From the NCBI GenBank assembly GCA_026413225.1, contig JAPMTP010000076.1, forward strand, positions 124,001 to 188,000: 64,000 nucleotides of DNA, written 5' to 3'. The position numbers were made by a program, and so were the translations under genes. Source of the DNA: Otis tarda. Lineage: Eukaryota > Chordata > Aves > Otidiformes > Otididae. This document shows, one piece after another, positions 41,413-52,967 of this stretch; position 1 is the first letter of the stretch; each line of letters starts with the position of its first letter. Under the pieces are notes generated by a model. The model made no database searches. It had not been told where the DNA came from and saw only the letters and a list, made by a program, of their open reading frames with translations.

Positions 41413-44400
41413 AACAGGGCTTCGACATTTACCACCAGCTGCACGTGGGCGCCCCCTGAAAAAAAACACCGAAAAATCACGAACGTCGGACGATTGCTCC
41501 CACACCAAAAGTGCCAGCCACTCAAGCTCTTGCTGGTCATCAGCGGTCATTCGCAGCGCACCTACAGCAGCACAGACAGTGGGGCTCTGGGCTTTCCCTG
41601 ATGAACAGGGATTCGACGTTCACCACCAGCTTCACCAGGGCGCCTCCTAAAGAAAAACCCCGAAAAATCACGAACGTCAGACGATTGCTCCCACACCAAA
41701 AGTGCCAGCCACTCAAGCTCTTGCTGCTCCTCAGCGGCCATTGGCAGTGCACATACAGCAGCACAGACATTGGGGCTCCGGGCTTTCCCTGAGGAACAGG
41801 GCTTCGACGTTTACCACCAGCTGCACCTGGGCGCTCACTGAAAAAAAAAAACGAAAAATCACGAACGTCGGACCATTGCTCCAACAACAAAAGTGCCAGC
41901 CACTCAGGCTCTTGCTGCTCCTCAGCGGCCATTGGCAGTGCACCTACAGCAGCAGAGACATTGGGGCTCCGGGCTTTCCCTGACGAACAGGGCTTCGACG
42001 TTTACCACCTGCTGCACCTGGGCGCCTCCTAAAGAAAAACCCCAAAAAATCACGAACGTCGGACCATTGCTCCCACATCAAAAGTGCCAGCCGCTCAAGC
42101 TACTGCTGCTCCTCAGCGGCCATTGGCAGCGCACCTACAGCTGCACAGACATTGGGCCTCCAAGCTTTCCCTGACGAACAGGCCTTCGACGTTTACCACC
42201 AGCTGCACGTGGGCACCCCTGAAAAAAAAAACGAAAAATTACGAACATCGGACCATTGCTCCCACACCAGAAGTGCCAGCCACTCAAGCTCCTGCTGCTC
42301 CTCAGCGGCCATTGGCAGTGCACCTACAGCAGCACAAACACTGGGGCTCCGGGCTTTCCCTGACAAAAAGGGCTTCGAAGTTTACCACCAGCTGCACGTG
42401 GGCGCTCCGTGAAAAAAAACCCGAAAAATCAAGAACGTCGGACGATTGCTCCCACACCAAAAGTGTCAGCCACTCAAGCTCTTGCTGCTGCTCAGCGCCC
42501 ATTGCCAGCGCACCTACAGCAGCACAGACATTGTGGCTCTGGGCTTTCCCTGACGAACAGGGCTTCGACGTTCAGCACCTGCTGAACCAGGGCGCATGCT
42601 AAAGAAAAACCCCGAAAAATCACGAACGTCGGACGATTGCTCCCTCACCAGAAGTGCCATCCACTCAGGCTCTTGCTGCTCTTCAGCGGCCATTGGCAGC
42701 GCACCTACAGCAGCACAGACATTGGGGCTCCGAGCTTTCCCTGACGAAAAGGGCTTCGACGTTTACCACCAGCTGCACCAGGCCGCCCCCTGAATAAAAA
42801 CCCAGAAAAATCACGAACGTCGGACCATTGCTCCTACACCAAAAGGGCCAGACACTCAAGCTCTTGCTGCCCCTCAGCGGCCATTGGCAGCGCACCTACA
42901 GCAGCACAGACATTGGGGCTCTGGGCTTTCCCTGACGAACAGGGCTTCGATGTTTACCACCAGCTGCATGTGGGCGCCCCGTGAAAAAAAAAAAAAAAAC
43001 GCAAAAAATCTCGAACGTCGGACGATTGCTCCCACACCAAAAGTGCCAGCCACTCAAGCTCTTGCTGCTCCTCAGCGGCCACTGGCAGTGCACCTACAGC
43101 AGCACAGACATTGGGGCTCCGGGCTTTCCCTGACGAACAGGGCTTCGAAGTTTACCACCAGCTGCACGTGGGCGCCCACTGAAAAAGAAACCCGAAAAAT
43201 CACGAACGTCGGACGATTGCTCCAACACCAAAAGTGCCAGTCACTCAAGCTCTTCCTGCTCCTAGGCGGCCATTGGCAGCGCACCTACAGCACCACAGAC
43301 AATGGGGCTCCGGGCTTTCCCTGACGAACAGGGCTTCGACGTTTACCACCTTCTGCACCATGGCGCCTCCTAAAGAAAAACCCCGAAAAATCACAAATGT
43401 CGGACGATTGCTCCCTCACCAAAAGTGCCATCCACTCTGGCTCTTGCTGCTCCTCAGCGGCCATTGGCAGCGCACCTACAGCAGCACAGATATTGGGGCT
43501 CCAAGCTTTCCCTGACGAACAGGGCTTCGACGTTTACCACCAGCTGCACCTGGGCGCTCACTGAAAAAAACCACGAAAATTCACGAACGTCGGACTATTG
43601 CTCCCACACCAAAAGTGCCAGCCACTCAAGCTCTTGCTGCTCCTCAGCGGCCATTGGCAGCGCACCTACAGCAGCAGAGACATTGGGGCTCCGGGCTTTC
43701 CCTGACGAACAGGGCTTCGACGTTTACCACCTTCTGCACCATGGCGCCTCCTAAAGAAAAACCCCGAAAAATCACAAATGTCGGACGATTGCTCCCTCAC
43801 CAAAAGTGCCATCCACTCAGGCTCTTGCTGCTCCTCAGCAGCCATTGGCAGTGCACCTACAGCAGCACAGACATTGGGGCTCCAGGCTTTCCCTGACGAA
43901 CAGGGCTTCGAAGGTTACCACCAGCTGCACGTGGGCGCCCACTGAAAAAAAAAACATAAAAATCAAGAATGTCGGACGATTGCACACACACCAAAAGTGA
44001 CAGACACTCAAGCTCTTGCTGCTCCTCAGCGGCCATTGGCAGCACAGACGGCCATTGGCAGCGGCCTTTGGCAGCCCAGACATTGGGGCTCCAGGCTTTC
44101 CCTGATGAACAGGGCTTCGACGTTTATCACCAGCTGCACCTGGGCGCCCCCTGAAGGCGCCTCCTAAAGAAAATTCCCAAAAATCACGAACGTCAGACCA
44201 TTGCTCCCACACCAAAACATCACGAACGTCGGACGATTGCTCCCACACCAGAAGTGCCAGCCACTCAAGCTCTTGCTGCTCCTCAGCGGCCATTGGCAGC
44301 GCACCTACAGCAGCACAGACATTGGGGCTCCGGGCTTTCCCTGACGAACAGGGCTTCGACGTTTACCACCAGATGCACGTGGGCACCCACTGAAAAAAAC

Positions 44401-47400
44401 CCCAAAAATCAAGAACGTCGGACGATTGCTCCGACACCAGAAGTGTCAGCAACTCAAGCTCTTGCTGCTCCTCAGCGGCCATTGGCAGCGCACCTACAGC
44501 ACCACAGACATTGGTGCTCCAGGCTTTCCCTGACGAACAGGGCTTCGACGGTCACCACCTGCTGAACCAGGGCGCCTCCTAAAGAAAAACCCCGAAAAAT
44601 CACGAACGCCGGAAGATTTCTCCCACACCAAAAGTGCCAGCCACTCAAGCTCTTGCTGCAACTCAGCGGCCATTGGCAGCGCAACTACAGCAGCACAGAC
44701 ATTGGGGCTCCTGGCTTTCCCTGACGAACAGGTCTTCGACGTTTACCACCAGATGCACCAGGGGGCCCCCTGAAAAAAAGACCCAAAAATCATGAACGTC
44801 GGACCATTGCTCCCACACGAAAAGTGCCAGCCACTCAAGATCTTGCTGCTCCTCAGCGGCCATTGGCAGCGCACCTACAGCAGAACAGACATTGGGGCTC
44901 CGGTCTTTCCCTGACGAACAGGGCTTCGACGTTTACCACCAGCTGCACGTGGGCGCTAAGTGAAAAAAAAAACCCCAAAAATCACGAACGTCGGACCATT
45001 GCTCCCACACCAAAAGTGCCAGCCACTCACGCTCTTGCTGCTCCTCAGCGGCCATTGGCAGTGCACCTACAGCAGCACAAACACTGGGGCTCCGGGCTTT
45101 CCCTGACGAAAAGGGCTTCGACGTTTACCACCAGCTGCACCGTGGCGCTCCCTGAAAAAAAAACCCGAAAAATCACGAACGTCGGATGATTGCTCCCACA
45201 CCAAAAGTGCCAGCCACACAAGCTCTTGCTGCTCCTCATCGGCCACTGGCAGCGCACCTACAGCACCACAGACATTGGGGCTCCGGGCTTTCCCTGACGA
45301 ACAGGGCTTCGACGTTTACCACCAGCTGCACCTGGGGGCTCACTGAAAAAAACCCTGAAAAATCATGAACGTCGGACGATTACTCCCACACCAAAAGTGC
45401 CAGCCACTCAAGCTCTTGCTGCTCCTCATCGGCCATTATCAGCGCACCTACAGCACCACAGACATTGGGGTCCAGGCTTTCCCTGAGGAGCAGGGCTTCG
45501 ACGTTTACCACCTGCTGCACCTGGGCACCCCCTGAAAAAAAAACCCACACGTCAGACGATTGCTCCCACACCAAAAGTGCCAGCCACTCAAGCTCTTGCT
45601 GCAACTCAGCGGCCACTGGCAGCGCAACTACAGCAGCACAGACATTGGGGCTCGGGGCTTTCCCTGACGAACAGGGCTTCGACGTTTACCACCAGCTGGA
45701 CATGGGCGCCCACTGAAAAAAAACCCCAAAAAATCACGAATGTCGGACCATTGCTCCCACAACAAAAGTGCCAGCCACTCAAGCTCTTGCTGCTCCTCAG
45801 CGGCCATTGGCAGCGCATCTACAGCAGCACAGACATTGGGGCTCCGGGCTTTCCCTGACGAACAGGGCTTCGAAGTTTACCACCAGCTGCACGTGGGCGC
45901 TCCCTGAAAAAAAACCCCGAAAAATCACAAACGTCGGACTACTGCTCCCACACCAAATGTGCCAGCCAGTCAAGCTCTTGCTGCTCCTCAGCGGCCATTG
46001 GCAGTCCACCGACTGCCCCAGACACATTGGGGCTCCGGGCTTTCCCTGACGAACAGGGCTTCGACGTTTACGACCAGCTGCACGTAGGCACCCCCTGAAA
46101 AAAAACCCCAAAAATCACGAACGTCGGACGATTGCTCCCACACCAAAAGTGCCAGTCACTCGAGCTCTTGCTGCTCCTCAGCGGGCATTCGCAGTGTACC
46201 TACAGCACAACAGAAACTGGGGCTCCAGGCTTTCCCTGACAAACATGGCTTCGACGTTCACCACCAGCTGCATATGGGCGCTCCCTTTAAAAAAAAACCC
46301 AAAAAATCACGAACGTCGGACGATTGCTCCCACACCAAAAGTGCCAGCCACTCAAGCTCTTGCTGCTCCTCAGCGGCCATTGGCAGCGCATCTACAGCAG
46401 CACAGACACTGGGGCTCCGGGCCTTCCGTGACGAACAGGGCTCCGACGTTTACCACCAGCTGCACGTGGGCGCTTCCTCAAAAAAAACCCCAGTATATCA
46501 CGAACATCGGACCATTGCTCCCACACCAAAAGTGCCAGCCACTCAAGCTCTTGCTGCTCCTCAGCGGCCATTGGCAGCGCACCTACAGCAGCACAGACAT
46601 TGGGGCTCCGGTCTTTCCCTGACGAACAGGGCTTCGACGTTTACCACCTGCTGCACCTGGGCGCCTCCTAAAGAAAAACCCCAAAAAATCACGAACGTCG
46701 GACCATTGCTCCCACATCAAAAGTGCCAGCCGCTCAAGCTACTGCTGCTCCTCAGCGGCCATTGGCAGCGCACCTACAGCTGCACAGACATTGGGCCTCC
46801 AAGCTTTCCCTGACGAACAGGCCTTCGACGTTTACCACCAGCTGCACGTGGGCACCCCCTGAAAAAAAAAAAACGAAAAATTACGAACATCGGACCATTG
46901 CTCCCACACCAGAAGTGCCAGCCACTCAAGCTCCTGCTGCTCCTCAGCGGCCATTGGCAGTGCACCTACAGCAGCACAAACACTGGGGCTCCGGGCTTTC
47001 CCTGACAAAAAGGGCTTCGAAGTTTACCACCAGCTGCACGTGGGCGCTCCGTGAAAAAAAACCCCGAAAAATCAAGAACGTCGGACGATTGCTCCCACAC
47101 CAAAAGTGTCAGCCACTCAAGCTCTTGCTGCTGCTCAGCGCCCATTGCCAGCGCACCTACAGCAGCACAGACATTGTGGCTCTGGGCTTTCCCTGACGAA
47201 CAGGGCTTCGACGTTCAGCACCTGCTGAACCAGGGCGCATGCTAAAGAAAAACCCCGAAAAATCACGAACGTCGGACGATTGCTCCCTCACCAGAAGTGC
47301 CATCCACTCAGGCTCTTGCTGCTCTTCAGCGGCCATTGGCAGCGCACCTACAGCAGCACAGACATTGGGGCTCCGAGCTTTCCCTGACGAAAAGGGCTTC

Positions 47401-50400
47401 GACGTTTACCACCAGCTGCACCAGGCCGCCCCCTGAATAAAAACCCAGAAAAATCACGAACGTCGGACCATTGCTCCTACACCAAAAGGGCCAGACACTC
47501 AAGCTCTTGCTGCCCCTCAGCGGCCATTGGCAGCGCACCTACAGCAGCACAGACATTGGGGCTCTGGGCTTTCCCTGACGAACAGGGCTTCGATGTTTAC
47601 CACCAGCTGCATGTGGGCGCCCCGTGAAAAAAAAACGCAAAAAATCTCGAACGTCGGACGATTGCTCCCACACCAAAAGTGCCAGCCACTCAAGCTCTTG
47701 CTGCTCCTCAGCGGCCACTGGCAGTGCACCTACAGCAGCACAGACATTGGGGCTCCGGGCTTTCCCTGACGAACAGGGCTTCGAAGTTTACCACCAGCTG
47801 CACGTGGGCGCTCCACTGAAAAAGAAACCCGAAAAATCACGAACGTCGGACGATTGCTCCAACACCAAAAGTGCCAGTCACTCAAGCTCTTCCTGCTCCT
47901 AGGCGGCCATTGGCAGCGCACCTACAGCACCACAGACAATGGGGCTCCGGGCTTTCCCTGACGAACAGGGCTTCGACGTTTACCACCTTCTGCACCATGG
48001 CGCCTCCTAAAGAAAAACCCCGAAAAATCACAAATGTCGGACGATTGCTCCCTCACCAAAAGTGCCATCCACTCTGGCTCTTGCTGCTCCTCAGCGGCCA
48101 TTGGCAGCGCACCTACAGCAGCACAGATATTGGGGCTCCAAGCTTTCCCTGACGAACAGGGCTTCGACGTTTACCACCAGCTGCACCTGGGCGCTCACTG
48201 AAAAAAAACCACGAAAATTCACGAACGTCGGACGATTGCTCCCACACCAAAAGTGCCAGCCACTCAAGCTCTTGCTGCTCCTCAGCGGCCATTGGCAGCG
48301 CACCTACAGCAGCAGAGACATTGGGGCTCCGGGCTTTCCCTGACGAACAGGGCTTCGACGTTTACCACCTTCTGCACCATGGCGCCTCCTAAAGAAAAAC
48401 CCCGAAAAATCACAAATGTCGGACGATTGCTCCCTCACCAAAAGTGCCATCCACTCAGGCTCTTGCTGCTCCTCAGCAGCCATTGGCAGTGCACCTACAG
48501 CAGCACAGACATTGGGGCTCCAGGCTTTCCCTGACGAACAGGGCTTCGAAGGTTACCACCAGCTGCACGTGGGCGCCCACTGAAAAAAAAAAACATAAAA
48601 ATCAAGAATGTCGGACGATTGCACACACACCAAAAGTGACAGACACTCAAGCTCTTGCTGCTCCTCAGCGGCCATTGGCAGCACAGACGGCCATTGGCAG
48701 CGGCCTTTGGCAGCCCAGACATTGGGGCTCCAGGCTTTCCCTGATGAACAGGGCTTCGACGTTTATCACCAGCTGCACCTGGGCGCCCCCTGAAGGCGCC
48801 TCCTAAAGAAAATTCCCCAAAAATCACGAACGTCAGACCATTGCTCCCACACCAAAACATCACGAACGTCGGACGATTGCTCCCACACCAGAAGTGCCAG
48901 CCACTCAAGCTCTTGCTGCTCCTCAGCGGCCATTGGCAGCGCACCTACAGCAGCACAGACATTGGGGCTCCGGGCTTTCCCTGACGAACAGGGCTTCGAC
49001 GTTTACCACCAGATGCACGTGGGCACCCACTGAAAAAAACCCCAAAAATCAAGAACGTCGGACGATTGCTCCGACACCAGAAGTGTCAGCAACTCAAGCT
49101 CTTGCTGCTCCTCAGCGGCCATTGGCAGCGCACCTACAGCACCACAGACATTGGTGCTCCAGGCTTTCCCTGACGAACAGGGCTTCGACGGTCACCACCT
49201 GCTGAACCAGGGCGCCTCCCTAAAGAAAAACCCCGAAAAATCACGAACGCCGGAAGATTTCTCCCACACCAAAAGTGCCAGCCACTCAAGCTCTTGCTGC
49301 AACTCAGCGGCCATTGGCAGCGCAACTACAGCAGCACAGACATTGGGGCTCCTGGCTTTCCCTGACGAACAGGTCTTCGACGTTTACCACCAGATGCACC
49401 AGGGGGCCCCCTGAAAAAAAGACCCAAAAAATCATGAACGTCGGACCATTGCTCCCACACGAAAAGTGCCAGCCACTCAAGATCTTGCTGCTCCTCAGCG
49501 GCCATTGGCAGCGCACCTACAGCAGAACAGACATTGGGGCTCCGGTCTTTCCCTGACGAACAGGGCTTCGACGTTTACCACCAGCTGCACGTGGGCGCTA
49601 AGTGAAAAAAAAACCCCAAAAAATCACGAACGTCGGACCATTGCTCCCACACCAAAAGTGCCAGCCACTCACGCTCTTGCTGCTCCTCAGCGGCCATTGG
49701 CAGTGCACCTACAGCAGCACAAACACTGGGGCTCCGGGCTTTCCCTGACGAAAAGGGGCTTCGACGTTTACCACCAGCTGCACCGTGGCGCTCCCTGAAA
49801 AAAAAACCCGAAAAATCACGAACGTCGGATGATTGCTCCCACACCAAAAGTGCCAGCCACACAAGCTCTTGCTGCTCCTCATCGGCCACTGGCAGCGCAC
49901 CTACAGCACCACAGACATTGGGGCTCCGGGCTTTCCCTGACGAACAGGGCTTCGACGTTTACCACCAGCTGCACCTGGGGGCTCACTGAAAAAAACCCTG
50001 AAAAATCATGAACGTCGGACGATTACTCCCACACCAAAAGTGCCAGCCACTCAAGCTCTTGCTGCTCCTCATCGGCCATTATCAGCGCACCTACAGCACC
50101 ACAGACATTGGGGTCCAGGCTTTCCCTGAGGAGCAGGGCTTCGACGTTTACCACCTGCTGCACCTGGGCACCCCCTGAAAAAAAAACCCACACGTCAGAC
50201 GATTGCTCCCACACCAAAAGTGCCAGCCACTCAAGCTCTTGCTGCAACTCAGCGGCCATTGGCAGCGCAACTACAGCAGCACAGACATTGGGGCTCGGGG
50301 CTTTCCCTGACGAACAGGGCTTCGACGTTTACCACCAGCTGGACATGGGCGCCCACTGAAAAAAAACCCCAAAAAATCACGAATGTCGGACCATTGCTCC

Positions 50401-52610
50401 CACAACAAAAGTGCCAGCCACTCAAGCTCTTGCTGCTCCTCAGCGGCCATTGGCAGCGCATCTACAGCAGCACAGACATTGGGGCTCCGGGCTTTCCCTG
50501 ACGAACAGGGCTTCGAAGTTTACCACCAGCTGCACGTGGGCGCTCCCTGAAAAAAAACCCCGAAAAATCACAAACGTCGGACTACTGCTCCCACACCAAA
50601 TGTGCCAGCCAGTCAAGCTCTTGCTGCTCCTCAGCGGCCATTGGCAGTCCACCGACTGCCCCAGACACATTGGGGCTCCGGGCTTTCCCTGACGAACAGG
50701 GCTTCGACGTTTACGACCAGCTGCACGTAGGCACCCCCTGAAAAAAAACCCCAAAAATCACGAACGTCGGACGATTGCTCCCACACCAAAAGTGCCAGTC
50801 ACTCGAGCTCTTGCTGCTCCTCAGCGGGCATTCGCAGTGTACCTACAGCACAACAGAAACTGGGGCTCCAGGCTTTCCCTGACAAACATGGCTTCGACGT
50901 TCACCACCAGCTGCATATGGGCGCTCCCTTTAAAAAAAACCCAAAAAATCACGAACGTCGGACGATTGCTCCCACACCAAAAGTGCCAGCCACTCAAGCT
51001 CTTGCTGCTCCTCAGCGGCCATTGGCAGCGCATCTACAGCAGCACAGACACTGGGGCTCCGGGCCTTCCGTGACGAACAGGGCTCCGACGTTTACCACCA
51101 GCTGCACGTGGGCGCTTCCTCAAAAAAAACCCCAGTATATCACGAACATCGGACCATTGCTCCCACACCAAAAGTGCCAGCCACTCAAGCTCTTGCTGCT
51201 CCTCAGCGGCCATTGGCAGCGCACCTACAGCAGCACAGACATTGGGGCTCCGGTCTTTCCCTGACGAACAGGGCTTCGACGTTTACCACCAGCTGCACCA
51301 GGGGGCCCACTCAAAAAAAAACCCCTATAAGTCACGAACGTCTGACCATTTCTCCCACACCAAAAGTTCCTGCCTCTCAAGCTCTTGCTGCTCCTCAGGG
51401 CCCATTGTCAGTGCACGTACAGCAGCACAGACATTGGGGCTCTGGGCTTTCCCTAACGAACAGGGCTTAGACGTTTACCACCAGCTGCACCTGTGCGCCC
51501 AATGAAAAGAAACCCCAAAAAATCACGAACGTCGGACCATTACTCCCACACCAAAAGTGCCAGCCACTCAAGCTCTTGCTGCTCCTCAGCGGCCATTGGC
51601 AGCGCACCTACAGACATTGGGGCTCCGGGCTTTCCCTGACGAACAGGGCTTCAATATTTACCATCAGCTGCACCTGGGCGCCCCCTAAAAAAAAACCCGA
51701 AAAATCACGAACATCGAACCATTGCTCCCACACCAAAAGTGCCAGCCACTCAAGCTCTTGCTGCTCCTCAGCGGCCAGTGGCAGCGCACCTACAGCACCA
51801 CAGACAGTGGGGCTCCGGGCTTTCAATGACGAACAGGGCATCGACGTTTACTACCAGCTGCACCTGGGCGCCCCCTGAAAAACAACCCCGAAAAATCACG
51901 AACATTGGACCATTGCTCCAACACCAAACGTGCCAGCCATTCAAGCTCTTGCTGCTCCTCAGCGGCCATTGGCAGTGCTCCTACAGCAGCACAGACATTG
52001 GGGCTCAGGGCTTTCCCTGACGAACAGGGCTTCGACGTTTACCACCAGCTGCACGTGGGCGCCCCCTGAAAAAAAAAACCCGAAAAATCAGGAACGTCGG
52101 ACCATTGCTCCCACACCAAAAGTGCCAGACACTCAAGCTCTTGCTGCTCCTCAGCGGCCATTGGCAGCGCACCTACAGCACCACAGACATTGGGGCTCCG
52201 GGCTTTCTCTGATGAACAGGGCTTCGACATTTACCACCAGCTGCTGCTGGACGGCCCCTGAAAATAAAACCCGGAAAATCACGAACGTCCGACCATTGCT
52301 CCCACACCAAAAGGGCCAGCCACTCAAGCTCTTGCTGCTCCTCAGGGGCCATTTTCACTGCACGTACAGCAGCACAGACACTGGGGCTCCGGGCTTTCTC
52401 TGACGAACAGGGCTTCGACATTTACCACCAGCTGCTGCTGGACGGCCCCTGAAAAAGAAAAAGAAAATATCACGAACGTCGGACGATTGCTCCCACACCA
52501 AAAGTGCAAGCCACTCGAGCTTTTGCTGCTCCTCAGGGTCCATTAGCCGTGCACCTACAGCAGCACAGACATTGGGGCTCCGGTCTTTCCCTGACGAACA
52601 GGGCTTCGAC
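41413..52610 (+). repeat. 191-bp satellite, plus orientation (about 58 monomers)
   Basis: Resumes in phase after ERV2 at AACAGGGCTTCGAC. Monomers are core type. Variants with GCGCCTCCTAAAGAAAAACC alternate with GCGCCCACTGAAAAAAA types. Most of the block is a 4.64-kb tandem duplication. The array is interrupted at 52610, after GGGCTTCGAC, by a CR1. Confidence 0.97.
42002..51282 (+). repeat. 4.64-kb tandem duplication within the satellite (two copies)
   Basis: Distinctive monomers recur with an offset of about 4,639-4,643 bp over the whole length: 42084/46723, 43425/48062, 44254/48894, 45186/49829, 45577/50220, 46149/50792. Copies are ~42002-46640 and ~46641-51282, each about 24 monomers, near-identical apart from A-run lengths and scattered substitutions. 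Both copies include the same irregular monomer with extra GGCCATTGGCAGC units (44028-44080 and 48666-48720) and the same partial monomer repeat (about 44150-44260 and 48790-48895), which rules out chance. Confidence 0.95.
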
Positions 52611-52967
52611 TATTATCTGTTACTGGTGTTTCATGTGGGGGCCAGCGACACAGCTAGTAGCAGCCTAAGAAACATCAAAAGGGTCTTCAGAGCTCTGGGT
52701 TCTACAGTCAAAGACTCTGGGGCTCAAGTGGTGTTCTCCTCTATCCTCCCGGTCGAAGGGCAGGGGCCTGAAAGGGCCAGGCGTATCTGGCAAATCAACT
52801 CGTGGCTCAGGGAGTGGTGTTACAGCCAGGGCTTTGGGTATCTTGACCATGGGGCATGCTTTGAGAAGCCCGGGCTGCTAGGGCAGGATGGCGTACACCT
52901 AAATGAGAAGGGGAAGAGTGTGCTTGGACGTAGGCTTGCCAGACTTGTCCGGAGGGCTTTAAACTAG
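52611..52967 (+). pseudogene. CR1 ORF1 protein, C-terminal part (esterase domain)
   Basis: The frame enters from satellite at 52611 and gives about 118 CR1-derived codons, with FHVGASDTASSS near the start, VVFSSILPV, and QDGVHLNEKGKS near the end, then stops at 52965-52967. The DGVH segment matches the Asp-x-x-His block of SGNH/GDSL-type esterases, a domain known in CR1 ORF1 proteins. The N-terminal part is missing because of 5' truncation. The stop overlaps ORF2 by one base. Confidence 0.85.
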
